A program made the position numbers and the translations under genes. Under the pieces are notes generated by a model. It searched no databases and was not told the origin of the DNA. It was given only the letters and a program-made list of their open reading frames with translations. Of a stretch of 64,000 nucleotides of DNA, positions 1 to 27,300 are shown in pieces. This DNA comes from Formicarius rufipectus (taxonomy: Eukaryota; Chordata; Aves; Passeriformes; Formicariidae), in assembly GCA_013399695.1 (NCBI GenBank), contig VXAU01001874.1:138048-202047 (forward strand), read 5' to 3'. Each line of letters begins with the position of its first letter. Positions within the stretch are counted from its first letter, which is position 1.

Positions 1-330
1 GTGTGTATTTTGGGGGGGTTCTGTGCACTGCAGGGCGCACACAAAAGGGGTGTGTGGTTTTGGGGGTGTCTGTGCAATGCAGGGTGCACACAAGGGGTGT
101 ACTTTGGGGGGTTTCTGTGCTCTGCCGGGTGCACACAGAGGTGTATTTTGGGGGGTTTCTGTGCAATGCAGGGTGCACACAGAGGTGTGTATTTTGGGGG
201 TGTCTGTGCACTGCAGGATGCACACAAAGGGTGTATTTTGAAGGGGGTCTGTGCACTGCAGGGTGCACACAGAGGTGTTTATTTTGGGAGGGCTTTGCAC
301 CAAAGGTGCAACCTTTTTGGGGGGATGCTG
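1..330. repeat. Minisatellite, about 43-47 bp unit
   Basis: About seven degenerate units, each carrying a GCACACA core followed by a G-rich run and a CTGTGCA block. All three forward frames stay open through it, which is a by-product of the repeat and not a gene. The array runs off the left edge, so its full size is unknown. Confidence 0.85.
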
Positions 331-2639
331 TGCAATGAGGGAGCACCCTCAGAACTCTGAGCGTGGTGGGTGGGGCGGGCTGTGCATTGGTGGGTGTGTT
401 CACTGGGAGCCCAGTGCCATGGGGGCTGTGGGGTTTAGGGCCCCAGGGCATTAGGGGTTGCACATTTTGGGGTGCTGTGTGCCCATCCTGGGGGTGTGTG
501 CGTTGAGGAGGGGGAGTGTCTTGCATGGAGAAAGGGGAAAATATCCCTGTGACCCACTGGTGGGATGTATCAGATGTGGCACATGGCTTGAGCCAGGGTG
601 AGAGTCCCCAAGGTGCCTGGAGGCGTGGCAAGAGGCCAGGAGTCCAGGGGGCAAAGGAATCACACTCCTTTTGGCAGTGGGGCTGGGACAGGGACGGGGG
701 ACTGCATAAATGGGGTTCAAGAGGGGCTACCAGCAATGCCAGGCATGACCCAGGGAGGCTGGTGGGATGTGAACCCAGGGAGGGGGACAGGGGGTGCAGT
801 GAGCACAGCTGGTGGAGGCTGGGACCTCCATCCAGCAGGTTGAGGGGGGCTGTGTCTGGCCCAGGCATAAAAGCCTGTGTAAAAGAGGTGTTTAAGACAG
901 TGTGGAGGCTGAGGAGAGAGATTCCCACCGTGGATGTCTTTCAGCCTTAGTGGGAGCTGGCACAGAGCAACACGGTTGCTTAGCAAGTGAGTCCCTCCCA
1001 TCCCATCCAGGGAAGGCTCCTGCTTCACCTGGGCTCTGGGAATTCCTGCTGCTGGCACACGCGGATGGGTGAGAAGGACAGTTAATAATTAAGAAAAGGC
1101 AGGGGATGGGGTTTTCCAGTCTGGGGTGGCAGAGGCCAGGGGGTGGCCCTGGGAGAGATGTGTAATTGGAAAGATGATCTAGGCAGTCATCTGTCTCCAG
1201 CTGAGCATGATGAGGCTGTAATTCTCGTCAAGGGCAGAGGATTTGCTCTTCTTTCATTGATATTCCTAGAATCCACGGTGAGAACCAGTCTGGCCTATTT
1301 TGCAGTGGGCAGAAAGCATATGATGTTATTTAGTGGGATTAGAAGGTTTGAGGGATCCTAATTTCCCATGGGGGATGCTGAGAGGGCTGGAGCAGGGCAG
1401 AGGAGCTGGTGCTTCCATGCCGAGTGAGGTTCTGCCCCGGGGCTGCTGCCCGTGGCTGTTCACACCTCACACATCACAGGAGAACAGGCCAACAGACACA
1501 ACAGGCACCTTTTCCTACCCATCACCTGGAAAACATGGCACAGGGACCTGCAGAGGTGCAGCCCAGGGTGCTGGCCAATTTCTTTAGGCTCTTTTCTTGC
1601 AGGAAGAAATAAATAAGCCTATACCCAACTTGTTACCCTGTGATTCCCTTTGGGGAGTTGGGATTTTGCTCTTGGGAAGTGCCTGGCGTGTTGCTTGGTG
1701 CTCCAGGGTGGGTTAATAAGAGCACCCCCAGTGCCAGGCTTTTGGCTGGGGTGGGATGAGAGGACAGAGCAGCTCCATGGAGAGATGCCAAGCGCCTGGT
1801 GAGGGTGTGAGGATGTGGTGGGGTCGTGCATGGCCTGTGCCAGGCAGAGTGTTGCATCCCACCATGCAGACCCTGGTCCCAACGTCCCCCAGCCCAGCCC
1901 ATTCCAGGCCCAGCTGAGCCCAGTGCTGTCACAAGCCATGAGGACAAATGTCACGGAGGAACGTGGGATGCAGCTGTTTGGTTCGGCGGGTTTCAAGGTT
2001 AAATCATGGAATTCACCCCTCTGGAAAGCGATTTTTCCAGGACACAGCTATCCGTGGCACTTCCCCAAATCTCCAGGCACAGAAGTGCCGTTTGGGGGAT
2101 GTGGAGGAAAAGTGTCCACAGGCAGCAAGGAAGGGAGCAGGGAGCACTGCCACGTGTTCCCAGGCACGCAGCGGGAGCGGAGCCGCCTGCTCTGCCCTTT
2201 GAGACTCTGCTCCCTTATCACCACCCAGCCCTGCCCTGCAGCTCCCCCCACCCTGCACCCACTTGGGCCCAAACCCACGGCTTTCTGCCTTGGAATCCCC
2301 CACCAGCAGTGCCCCCACGCCGGGCTGGCACCTGGCACACCGTCCTAGGAAGCTTCAGGGGTTGGATCCTGCAGGAGAGGAGTGGGAGCCGCAGCCTCTC
2401 CATGCGTGTCCCGGTGATGGCTCTGCCCGACCCTCGATATTCGGACTCTGAGCCACCCAACCCCACGGTCCTGGGTCCTGGCAGAGCCATTTGCCACTCA
2501 GAGACACCAGTGTTGTGCCGTGCAGGTGGATCCTGCTCTTCCCTCAGCTCCAGGAAGGCAGCCCTCGGGGAAGCTCCGCAGGGAATCGAGCACAGCCCCA
2601 AGGCTGCCAGAGCTCGGGGAGTGTTTGCACAACACTCTC

Positions 2640-2737
2640 AGGCACCGTGGCGGGATTGTTGGGGCTGTGCAGGGCCAAGAGTTGGACTTGGTGATCCTTG
2701 TGGATCCCTTCCAGCTCAGGATGTTCTGGGATTCCCT
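2640..2737 (+). mobile_element. CR1 LINE 3'-end fragment
   Basis: Matches the typical tail of avian CR1 elements: a block reading GTTGGACTTGGTGATCCTTG, then TCCCTTCCAGCTCAGGAT. Only the extreme 3' end is present, as usual for 5'-truncated CR1 copies. Confidence 0.75.
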
Positions 2738-2867
2738 GGAGCTGCCAGGACTGGCCCCACCTCCTGCCTGCGCCCGTGCTGACGCCGGGTGCTGGTGCGG
2801 TGCCGGCAGGTGCCAGGAGATGCTTTTCCTTCTCGTGGGCAGCCTCGGGACGGGGGACACGTTGCTT

Positions 2868-3090
2868 TGGTCCAGGCTCTGGGGTCACACTGCTCTGGGG
2901 TCACACTGCTCTAGACTTTGGGATCACACTGCTCCATGCTCTGGGCTCACACTGCTCTGGGCTCACACTGCTCCATGCTCTGGGCTCACACTGCTCCATG
3001 CTCTGGGCTCACACTGCTCTGGGCTCTGGGCTCACACTGCTCCATGCTCTGGGCTCACACTGCTCTGGGGTCACACTGCCTTTCACACAC
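2868..3090. repeat. Short-unit tandem repeat (about 18-23 bp)
   Basis: Alternating units of CTCTGGG(G/C)TCACACTG and CTCCATG, about ten copies. Simple expansion in non-coding DNA; no gene. Confidence 0.85.
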
Positions 3091-3599
3091 TTTCCACATC
3101 CTTTGAAACGAGCTCTGGATGGCGGCGGCAGCGCCACAGCCGGGGCAGCCTCAGCGTGAGCAGCGCGGGGGATGCTGACAACGATTTTCCACTCCATTTT
3201 TGGTACCAAATGTTCAATTAAGCGATGGAGGCAGAGAGGGCAGCGGCCCCGGCTCCCGCCCTCGGGGTTTGGCAGCTCCTCCGTACCCCGGGGCTGGTTT
3301 TTAGCCCGAGGTTTCCGTGCCGAGGGATGGGAACCCGCTGCAGATGATGCAGCGCCAGCCCAAGGGGGGCTGAAGTGGCGCAAGATGCTCGGAGGGTGGA
3401 GCGCACAGAGACAGGAAACCTCGGCCGCGCTCTGTGTCTCCGTTCCTGGAACCCGCTGCGCCGGAGGGTTGTTTGCGCTGCCAAAACGAAACCAGGAGGG
3501 CAGGAGGGAGCCCCTCGTGTGCCCCTGCACGACACGGACACGCGTGTACCCCAAGTGGCTGGGGCAGCACGGCCAGGCAGGCGGGGGCAGAGCTGGATG

Positions 3600-4032
3600 C
3601 CCTGTGCAGCCCCCCTGTGTCCCTGTGGGGCTGAGGGGGTGCTCTGCAGCCCCCCTGTGTCCCTGTGGGGCTGAGGGGGTGCTCTGCAGCCCCCCTGTGT
3701 CCCTGTGGGGCTGAGGGGGTGCTCTGCAGCCCCCCTGTGTCCCTGTGGGGCTGAAAGGGGGGCTCTGCTTCCCTCCTGGTACCCCTGTGGTGCTGAGGGG
3801 AGGGGGGCTCTGCAGCCCCCCTGGTGCCCCTGTGGTGCTGAGTGGGAGCTCTGCATCCCTCCTGGGCACTCTGCCTGTGCCCCTGTGGTGCTGAGGGTGG
3901 GCTGTGCACCCATCCTGTGCCCCTGTGGTGCTGAGGGTGGGCTCTGTTGCCCTCCTGTGCCCCTGTGGTGCTGAGGGTGGGGGCTCTGCAGCCCCCCTGG
4001 TGCCCCTGTGGTGCTGAGGGTGGGCTGCTCTC
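3600..4032. repeat. 40-bp minisatellite
   Basis: The first copies (3606, 3646, 3686) are spaced exactly 40 bp and almost identical. Later copies are more diverged and of variable length. The unit contains CCCCTGTGTCCCTGTGGGGC and GAGGGGGTGCTC. It lies in the presumed MAST3 5' intron. Confidence 0.9.
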
Positions 4033-5660
4033 CCTGTGGTTCTAGGAAGGTTCAATGGATGGAGAGGGAAGGTTTCTGCCTCCCCCCAGCATCTCAGCTC
4101 AGCCCAGGTGTTGAACAGGAGTCTCCAAGCCCTGCAAAGCCACTGCAGCTCCAGGTGAGCTCAGGGCAGTCAGGGGGTGCAGGTCCCAGATGGGCACTCC
4201 CAGACCCCTCATCCTGGGTGCAGGGAACTCTAGAGGAGGGTACAGCCAGCAGAGAAGGGGTTTAGGGGCCCCTAGCAGCCCCCCTGGTTACCAGCTTGGC
4301 CAAGACCTTCAGCCTTGAGCAGAAGAGTTGAGGTTCCTGGTTTGAGCCCCCGTAAAACCTCAGCAGGAGGAACTGTGCAGAGGGGAGATGCCAGGGGGAG
4401 GTGAGGGGTGCTGGGTGTCATGTGTGGGCTCTGACCACATGTGTAGAGCTCTGGCCATGCCTTGCTGGTGTGGGCTGCTCCTTGTGCCCTGTACATCCCC
4501 CTGCGGGGACAACCTGTTGTGAAACACTGTCCTTTCCACCCTGGATGCTGCACCTGCCACTCCCTGCTGGCTTTGGGATCCGTGGAGAATCCCTTTGCTC
4601 AGAGCTCATCCTCTCAGTGTTGTGGGGGTGTGTGGCCACGGTGTGATGTTAAAAGATGTCCTTTAATTAGCAGCATCTCTGTGGGTTCCTGTTCCCAGCC
4701 TGGTGAGGAAACTCAGTGTCTTTGCAGCCTGAGGAAGCGGAAATAGAGGAAAGGGGAGGTTGTCCTTTGGCTTGAGCTTTTGCTCCGTGCCTTGGATATC
4801 TGCACTTCCTCTTGTCAGACTGAAAGAGAACTTGCATGAGCCCAGCATGTTTTAAATGGGGTAGAAACGTGGCAGTGGGGTATGACAAGAGTGGGGCTGC
4901 AGCTTCCCCGTGGGAGTTTTTGAGGCTGAGCCACTCTTGCAAGGCAGCCTTGGGCTCAGGGCTTGGGGGAGGGCTGAGAGGAAAAGCAAAATTCTGGCAA
5001 GGATTGAAAAAAAATATCCTGTGAATTGGGAGGGTGGGAATGGAGTCGGTGATATGAAGCTTGTGGATGTGGCCTTTTGGAGATGCTCTGTGGGATGCCA
5101 GGATGTGGCACCAGGAGGGGAGTTTTGGAGTGTCTGGGTTGTCAAGGTGCTGACTCTGCTTTTCTCCTGGTGCTGGCACACGTGGCTTCCCCTGCTGCCT
5201 GTTGGGGCTCTGCTGGGGCATCACAGATGCCTGGAGACACCACCAAGCCTCGGGGGGCTGAGGGAACAACTGCCCTCTCTGCTGTGACATGGGGACCACC
5301 AAGTGTGGGGAGGTTTACAGGAACTGGGCTCATTTTCCAGGCAGTGGAGCAGGTCTGGTTGGGGCCGTTTGGCATTTCCATCACTTCCCCCTTTTACATC
5401 CCTTTTTCTATTCCTGCCCTCGGGCTGTTGCCAGGGGCCTCCTGCCTCTGCCCTCCCCAGCGAGCCAAAACCAGAAGTGGGACCTCGACGAGACAGTTCA
5501 TCATTAAAATAGCCCTGTTGGCCCATCCCAGCAGCTCTGAACGTGAGGATGGATCTTCCCTGCAGCAGGACATCCATAACCAGCAGGGTGGCACAGGGCT
5601 CCATGTCCAATCCTGACATTCCTGAGCCCAGACAGCTCTGCCTGTCCTTTGCTTCCCTGA

Positions 5661-20192
<14,532 letters not shown>

Positions 20193-21711
20193 GCGCCGCG
20201 CTGGCACCGGGGGCGGTGCGGGCTCCCTGTGGCATCCCACCGCCCTCCCAAAACTCCATCCCACGCAGCATATCCATGAGAGAAACATCCCTGGAGCCAC
20301 TCCGGACCTCGGCGCTGGCCGGGCACTTCGCCCCCTCCCCCGAAGGCTTTTTGTACTCCCCGAGAGATGCTCATATTTTTATAGAGACGCAAGAGCTTTT
20401 CCGGCGGCGGTGGCGTTTTCCCGGATGGGCCCCAACCTCTGTGTACAGAAAGGACTCGATGCAAATATTCCTTAATTAATTTATTACTTTTTATAAGCTA
20501 AACGGGCAGTGCAGGACTGTCGCAGGGTCCAGCCCAGCTCCGGGAGTCCCAGCCTCTTCCATGCATCTCCCAGCAGGATGACACACTGTTTTCTAACCTT
20601 GCAAAGACCCACTCGCTTTTCCCTTCTTTCTAACTTCAGTTTTAACTGGAAACACCCCAAATTCCCTAAGAAACCCCTGTTTGGGGGATAATCCTAATAT
20701 TTAAAATTAAACCAAAACCCCAAACCTACAGCAACCTCCCCCAAATGCTGGTGCTCTGGGCTGGGATGCAGATGGGGGATTTATTTGCATATGGATCATC
20801 AGATAATGAACATATGGATCATTTTATAAGCATATAGAGGATGTAAAGGGTTTAATTATTTTATTGGAGCCTTTTGGAGCCACCCTGCTCCATTGGTCTT
20901 TCCAGGAGGGGGAGAAACAGAGACATCCTCTCAGGGTCAGCAACTGGATGTGAATATTAATGGGATTTTTAGGGTCGGCTTTTGCTGTTTGCATTTCTCT
21001 GCCACCGAATCCCGTGGTGTCAGTTGGTCAGTGCACAGACACCCATAAACTCCCAACTTCTCCCCAACCCGGTGAGCGCCTGTGCCTCTGTAATTTGGGA
21101 ATTTCACCCCCTTCTTTCCCCCCCTCTGCCCACGTCGCTCTTTATCCGACAAAACCACAGCTCGACCCGGCAGTTCTCCCCTGTTTCTACCATTTTCTAG
21201 GATGTAAACGTTTCCATTCGTTTCTGCATGTTCTGGTTTCCTCCCATGCCGTGGTTTGCTGCCCCGGGGCCGGCCATGGGGGCACCGTGCCCGGTTTGCC
21301 ACCTGGGGCTGCGTGTGGGGTTATTTTGTGCACGTGTGGTTTGTGCCAGGCTCCCTGTCCCGCTCCTCCCGTCAAACTCGTGCCGGTAACCCCCTCCCCC
21401 CAAAAAGGGCAACCAGAGGTGCTCCGTGTTCCCTTTGCTTCTTCCTTCCACTGTCTGTACGAAGGTCTCGAGAAGGGAGTGGGGTTTGGGGGACATTTCG
21501 GGGACCCCCTGCCCGCTGGTAGCGCGGGGAGGGGGTTTGGTCTCACACCGGGTATGGTGGGAAAAGGATTTCTTTTGTGTTGGTTTTTTTTTGTTTTGTT
21601 TTGTTTTGTTTTTTTAAATGGAAAATGTCTCAAAACGCCAAGGGGGACCGAGTCTTCCTGCCCAGCGCCCGGCTCTGTTCGTACCTTCGGGAGGTTTTAT
21701 GTTGGATTAAA
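20193..21711 (+). other. MAST3 3' UTR (probable)
   Basis: Follows the stop codon with no further ORF of interest. It is AT-richer than its surroundings, with ATTTA-like stretches near 20470-20500, a TTTTG-repeat near 21580-21615 and an ATTAAA hexamer at 21706. The end is inferred from that hexamer and not proved. Confidence 0.6.
21706..21711 (+). terminator. Candidate MAST3 poly(A) signal ATTAAA
   Basis: Common variant hexamer about 1.5 kb after the stop codon, just before the tandem arrays begin. Another ATTAAA lies at about 20705, so alternative ends are possible. Confidence 0.4.
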
Positions 21712-21814
21712 ATTGTCCCTCGCTCTGCAGTGTCGGTGTCCAGAGCCGGGGGTGGGGTCGGCGCTGCGGGCAGACCAGCGTGGCGGGGTTTGGGTTAGGG
21801 AGCCGTGTCCCAAA

Positions 21815-22400
21815 CCCCTGGGGGAGTGTCCCAGACCCTTGGGAGAGTGTCCCAGGCCCCCGGGAGTGTCCCAGACCCTTGGGAGAGTGTCCCAGGCCCC
21901 CGGGAGTGTCCCAGACCCCCGGATCAGTGTTCCAGACCCTCTGAGAGTGACCCATACCCCTGTGAGTGTCCCAGATCCCTGGGAGAGTGTCCCAGACCCC
22001 AGGTCAATGTCCCAGACCCCAGGTCAATGTCCCAGACCCCCGGGAGAGCGTCCCAGACCCCTGGATCAGTGTTCCAGACCCCCCCGAGAGTGTCCCAGAC
22101 CCCAGTGCAGTGTCTCAGCCCCCTGGGGGAGTGTCCCAGACCCCTGTGAGAGTGTCCCAGACCCCTGGGGAAGTGTCCCAGATCCCCGGGAGAGCATCCC
22201 AGCCCCCTGTGAGTGTCTCAGACCCCGGAGCAGTATCCCAGATCCCTGGGTGAGTGTCCCAGACCCCCAGAGCAGTGTCCCACACCCTGGAGCAGACCTT
22301 GGAGCAGTGTCCCAGAACTGCAGGGCAGTGCCCAGTGTCCAGTGCAGTGTCCCACACTCCCAGTGCAGTGTCCCAGACCCCGGGGCAGTGCCCAGTGCTG
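21815..22400. repeat. About 20-25-bp minisatellite between MAST3 and PIK3R2
   Basis: About 25 units based on GAGTGTCCCAGACCCC with a variable G-rich spacer. Long open frames on both strands through this block are repeat artefacts: compositionally extreme Ser/Pro/Gln strings with no family match. Confidence 0.92.
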
Positions 22401-22529
22401 TGACCCACGTGCAGGGTAGTGCCCTGTGCTTGGTGCCCGGCCCCATTCCCAGGTCCCTGCCTGTTCCCGGGTCTATGTCCCGCGTTTGGTGCCCAATGTA
22501 GTCCTGGTGCAGTGGCTGGTGCTGTGCCC

Positions 22530-23090
22530 TGTGCCCGGTGCAATCCTGGTTCAATCCCAGTTCAATCCCAATGCAGTCCTGGTGCTGTCCCGATGCAATC
22601 CCAGTGCTATCCCTGTTCAATCCTGGTACAATTCTGGTACTAATTTGGTACTATCCCGCTGCTATCCAAGTTCAGTCCCAGTGCTATCCTGGTGCTGTTG
22701 CAATTCAATCCTGGTGCTATCCCGGTACAATCCCGGTTCAGTCCTGGATCAATCCCAGTTCAATCCCAGTGCTATCCTGGTTCTATCCCAGTTCAATCCC
22801 AGTACAATCCTGATTCTATCCCGGTGCTACCCCGGTTCTATCCCAGTTCTATCCCAGTTCAATCCCAGTACAATTCTGGTTCTATCGTGGTACAATCCCG
22901 ATTCTATCCCACTACAATCCCAGTTCTGCCCCGGTTCAGTTCCGGTTCTATCCCGTTTCAGTCCTGTTTCAGTCCAGGTTCTATCCCAGTACAATCCTGG
23001 TTCTATCCCGGTTCAGTCCCGGTACAATCTCCGTTCTATCCTGGTTCTATCCCAGTGTTATCCCAGTACAATCCCAGTTCTATTCCGGTC
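22530..23090. repeat. About 10-bp-period repeat array (CAATCCCAGTT / CTATCCCGGT type)
   Basis: More than fifty short units alternating TACAATCC, TTCAATCC, TTCTATCC and TGCTATCC with CAG or CGG. It directly follows the previous array and stops at the CpG-rich promoter block. No gene. Confidence 0.92.
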
Positions 23091-23099
23091 CCTCCTGGC

Positions 23100-23800
23100 C
23101 GGTGCCCTCCGCGCTGTCCCGGCCCGCCGCCAGGGAGCGCCGCCGCGTCTTCCTCAGGCCCTTTCGGCTGTTTCCGGAGAGGGCGGGGGGCGTGGCCGGT
23201 GGCTTCGCGCAGTTCCGTGTTCTCTCGGCTATTTCCGAAGGGGGTTCGGTGATTTCCGTCCCCTCTCGGCTGTTTCCGAAGGTACTTCGGACCGTTCCGT
23301 CCCCTCTCGTCTGTTTCCGAAGGCAGTTCGGTGATTTCCGTCCCCTCTCGGCTGTTTCCGAAGGTACTTCGGGCCGTTCCGTCCCCTCTCGGCTGTTTCC
23401 GAAGGTACTTCGGGCCGTTCCGTCCCCTCTCGGCTGTTTCCGGGGTGGGTTCGGGCCGTTCCGGCGGCGCTCGGGCCTGTCCCGGGCTGGGCCGGGCCGG
23501 GGCGGCAGAGCCGGTCTGGAGCGGAGCGGCGGCGGACGGGGCCGGCGGACAGGTGGGCTGGGTCGGGTCGGGGTGGGCATCGCGGGGACCGGGAACACGG
23601 GGCCGCCACCCGAGCCAGGCCCAGGAGCCCCCTGAGCGTCAGGCGCCCCCGGACCGGGGCTCTGTCCGTGCCGGGGCAGCCCCGGGAGTGTGGCCGGACA
23701 CGCAAGGGGGGACGGCGCGGGATGTGCCGGTGCCAGGGCAGCAGCGGCCCCGAGGTCGGGACACTCCTGAGCCGGAGCTCTGTGTGTCCGCCGTGGGGAC
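23100..23800 (+). promoter_or_regulatory. CpG-rich block, putative PIK3R2 promoter and first non-coding exon
   Basis: Sharp rise in CpG density compared with both sides, and the only such block upstream of the PIK3R2 start codon on this strand. A strong exon end, GGCGGACAG then GTGGGC, occurs at 23552. Splicing from there to the acceptor just before the start codon (CGCCAG at 30353-30358) would remove a 6.8-kb intron, typical for a 5' UTR intron. Transcription start is not determinable from sequence alone. Confidence 0.5.
23198..23480. repeat. 41-bp tandem repeat inside the putative PIK3R2 promoter
   Basis: Seven units, several exactly 41 bp and nearly identical. Each carries CCCCTCTCGGCTGTTTCCGA with a second TTCCG. 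CpG and TTCCG motifs are preserved in most units. Confidence 0.9.
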
Positions 23801-24350
23801 AGGGTTGGCCTGTCCCTTCCCTGTGCGGGGTCTGTGCCCCCCCCGATCCCCCTGGCCTGTCCCTTCCCTGTGCGGGGNNNNNNNNNNNNNNNNNNNNNNN
23901 NNNNNNNNNNNNNNNNNNNNNNNNNNNNNNNNNNNNTCTGTTTCCGCCCCGATCCCCCCGGGGTGTCCCTGTCCCTTCCCTGTGCGGGGTCTGAGCCCCT
24001 TTCGATCCCCCTGGGCTGTCCCTGTCCCTTCCCTGTGCGGGGTCTGGGCCCCGGGCTATCTCATCCCTGCTAAAGGGCTGTGTCCCCCGATCCAGCCGGG
24101 CTGTCCCTTCCCTGTGTGGGGTCTGAGCCCCCTTCGATCCCCCCGGGCTGTCCCTGTCCCTTCCCTNTCCCCCGTTTCCCCTGGGCTGCCCCTTTCTTGT
24201 GCGGGGTCTGTGCCCCCCATTCCCCAAGGGCTGTGCCCTGTGCCAGGGCTGTGTCCCCCGTTTCCCCTGGGCTGCCCCTTTCTTGTGCGGGGTCTGTGCC
24301 CCCCATTCCCCAAGGGCTGTGCCCTGTGCCAGGGCTGTGCCCCCCATCCC
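23775..24350. repeat. About 45-55-bp repeat array interrupted by an assembly gap
   Basis: Units contain TGTCCCTTCCCTGTGCGGGG and TCTGTGCCCCC. Later units carry a duplicated CCAAGGGCTGTGCCCTGTGC block. The 59-base run of N at 23878-23936 and a single N at 24167 lie inside it, so the true copy number is unknown. Confidence 0.85.
23878..23936. other. Assembly gap (59 N)
   Basis: Run of N within a tandem array. Isolated N characters also occur at 24167, 43376 and 60509. Confidence 0.99.
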
Positions 24351-27300
24351 AGCAGTGCAGGTTTCCCTGTGCAATCCCCTCCACAGTGGTGCCAGTCCAG
24401 GGGTCACCCTCAGCAGGGTACAGCGCCTATTTTTGGGGTTCCTGAGCACCCTTTTGGGGCGGCAGAACTGGAGAAGAACATCTCCTCGAGCCCCCAGTTC
24501 AGCCCCAGCAGCCCCCCGGCTGGAGCTGGTGCCTCGGGGATGTGCCAGAGTCCAGCCTGGGTGGCAGCTGTGGCTGTGCTGTCTCTTGGCACAGTTGCCC
24601 CCCAGCCTGGCCTTGGGGTTAACCGTCCCACCCCTTCCCAGGGCGGTCGGTCACTGCATTTCTGCTCCTCCTGCTGTGCGTGTTCCTCAGCCCCTCGAGG
24701 TGGGAGCTTCCCGTGGTCCCGCACCTCCCAACCCGGGGGTCTGTGGCCAGTGGGAGGTGAAACCCGAGGTGAGACCCGTCCAAAGAGGGTTGTGCGAGGA
24801 GCTGGAGCAGCCCCAGCGCTGCCCTGGGGGAGCCGCGGCTGCCTCTGCTCCCAGGAAAGCTGCTTTGATTTCCCAAGCAGCCCTTGGAGCCGCTGGGGAA
24901 CTGGCCCTGTGACTTCTTTCTGTGAGAGCACAGAATGGAGACAGCTGAGTAAATATAGCCTAAATCGCTGCTTTCCTGGCCATTCCCCCCGCCCTGCGAA
25001 GGGCTGGGGTGTCCCCGAGGCTGGACTGGCCCCATCTCTGCTCCTCCACGACGTGGGAAAGTCCGAGGCACGGTGTGGTTCCTTCGGGTGACTCTCTTTG
25101 ACGTGGGCACTTCGTGCTTCCATCTGCCCCTGTGGTTTGCGGCGTGGCTTCGCTCCTCCCAAACCCTCCGTTTTTAACCCGCTGGTTTTTAGGCACTCGG
25201 GAGAAGCCTTTTCTGCTGGACAAAAGCCCCGGGCTTGGAAGGGAAAGGGCAGCTCGGCTGGAATGTGGCGAGGAGCGGAGCGGCTTGCGGAGCCAGCTCG
25301 GAGCCGGGGCAGAGCGCCGGGTGTGTTTACAGTGAAAAAAGAGTATTTAGAATATCGAGGGCTCTTTTAATTCCTCTGGGAATCTCTGGAGCCGCAGCTC
25401 TGAGCTGGAGTAGCCGAGTAATGGAAGATAAAAAGCAAGCAGAGGAAGGGACCGTGGATTTCTGGAGTTGGAAGGGCTTGGCTCTCTCACCGGTGCCCAA
25501 ATAGTGCTGGTGCGCTAATGTGGGTGCTTCTCACCTCGTTGGTTACTTCATGTGATTGCTGAGCTGTGCAGAGCTGCTAATAAATCATATAAATTCCAAA
25601 TACCCCGGGGAATGTGATTTTAAGCAGATAAGTTAGCAAGAACAGTTGGATTTTTTTTTCATGTACTTGGGTTTTTTTTAGAACTGCAATTTTTGAGGGA
25701 AGGAGCCAAAATGAGGCTCCTGGCTTTGTATATCCCTAAAGCCAGCTCCATGAATGCTCCGAAAATGGAATTAGTGTGTTCTGGCTGCTTGGGGGATGGT
25801 GTAAAGGCAGCCTGGAGTGAGGTGGTGGGACTGGTGTAGGGCACTGGGTCCTTCTCTGCTTACTGCTGGCATGTAAAAGTCCCTGGCCAGGGAAAAAGCT
25901 CTTGCAGGGAGGAGAAGGTTTCTCAGGTGGGTAGGAAAGGACAAGATTCAGCTGCAGAAGGAAAGTCCAATGTCAGAAGCCTCTGGACAGTGTAAGAAGC
26001 CTTGGAGTAGGTGTGCAGGTTGTCTGAGGTGATCTCGTGCTGTCCAGCCTTGGAGGGGGTCGCTGGGACCTCCAATTGTCTCTCCAAAGTGAGAAAGGTA
26101 TCACTCATCCCATGGCAGGGATTTATTCAGCTCCTCAGATCCTTGCTAACCATGGCATTGACCTTTCCAGTGAAATATTCCAGATATTCTTTCCCTTTCG
26201 TGGGCTCTGGTGAATAAAGCACAATGCTTTAATGCCACTGAGGCGTGAGCAGTAAATGCTGTGTGTCCCTGGCAAAGGGCAGCTCGTGGCCATGGGCAGG
26301 GCAGCTGCCTGGGAGCACAGGGGGCTGCTGTGCTGTCGGGCCCAGTTATAAACCAGGGGTTGCCAAGCTCCTGCCCCCTCTGCCCTGGTGCTGCTCTGGG
26401 GGTTTGGTGCTGGTGGGCACAGCGTGACCCACAGCGCTGCCAACTTCTGCCAGCCTGGCAGGGGCTGAGCCCAGCAGGGCTGCCCTGGCTGTGTAAATGA
26501 GGAGGATGTAGGGCAGCAGCAGATGTCAGGATAACAGGCAATTCCCTGTGCGTTTGTATTCCCATCCCTCATTGCATTGTCTTGTTTTCTCTTTTTATTA
26601 AAGGAAAAGTTTGTTCTTGTTGTCTGCAACATGCAGTGCAAAACTGGATCTGCTGTTTGCTTTGCTCGCTGAGGATCTGATGTAACTTGGAGGGGTTTGG
26701 GCTGTGTGGATTGTTGTAGGCATATTCTTCTTCTAAATACTTTTGGGCTTTCCCTCCCCTCACTGGAGGAAAACCAGTGCTGAGTCTCACTTCGAGTCAA
26801 GCTGCACTTTGAACTGCATTTGGAACTCGGTGAAAAAGCACAGGAACCACATTTAAAACCTTAAGATGCTTTTATTTACGTGCCGGGTGCACACAAAAAA
26901 GACTTGTAATGCGTTTTTTTTGTTTCAAACCCCTGCATTAAACAAAGACAGTATTGACAGCAAGTTAATGAATCGGGGGATTGTTTCTGGGCGCTGAGAT
27001 AGATTTACCAAAGGTATTTAGCTGTCTGATGCCTGGGATTTTCGGGGCAGCCTTAAGCGAGCGCAGACACACGAGGTTCTTCTCCGAGAGCCGAGCAAAG
27101 CTGGAGCTGGGCCCAGCCCGGAGCTTTTGGCTGGCCCTGCTCAGGGGGTGTGCTCCAAACCGGCAGGCTCGAGCCTGTCCCGGCTCTCCTTCCCTGCACG
27201 GGGCCCTTCCAGGGCTCTTCCAGGGCTCTGGGAATGCGAGGTCCGTGCCCCCGGAGAGCCCCAAGCTGCAGCCTGGCCAAGGGAACCTCTCGCTGGGGCT

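Noticed and set aside
1..360. Cys/Gly-rich repeat ORF resembling a small secreted repeat protein
   Set aside because: Minisatellite translation; three overlapping frames give equally regular peptides.
3009..4055. 348-codon minus-strand open frame with G-A-A-E-H-P repeats
   Set aside because: It reads a 40-bp minisatellite; 40 is not a multiple of 3 and all frames give similar periodic peptides. No start context, no homology.
22426..25091. Long open frames (about 300 and 590 codons) on the + strand across the intergenic region
   Set aside because: They run through tandem arrays and N runs, have extreme periodic composition, no family motifs, and the other frames are open too.
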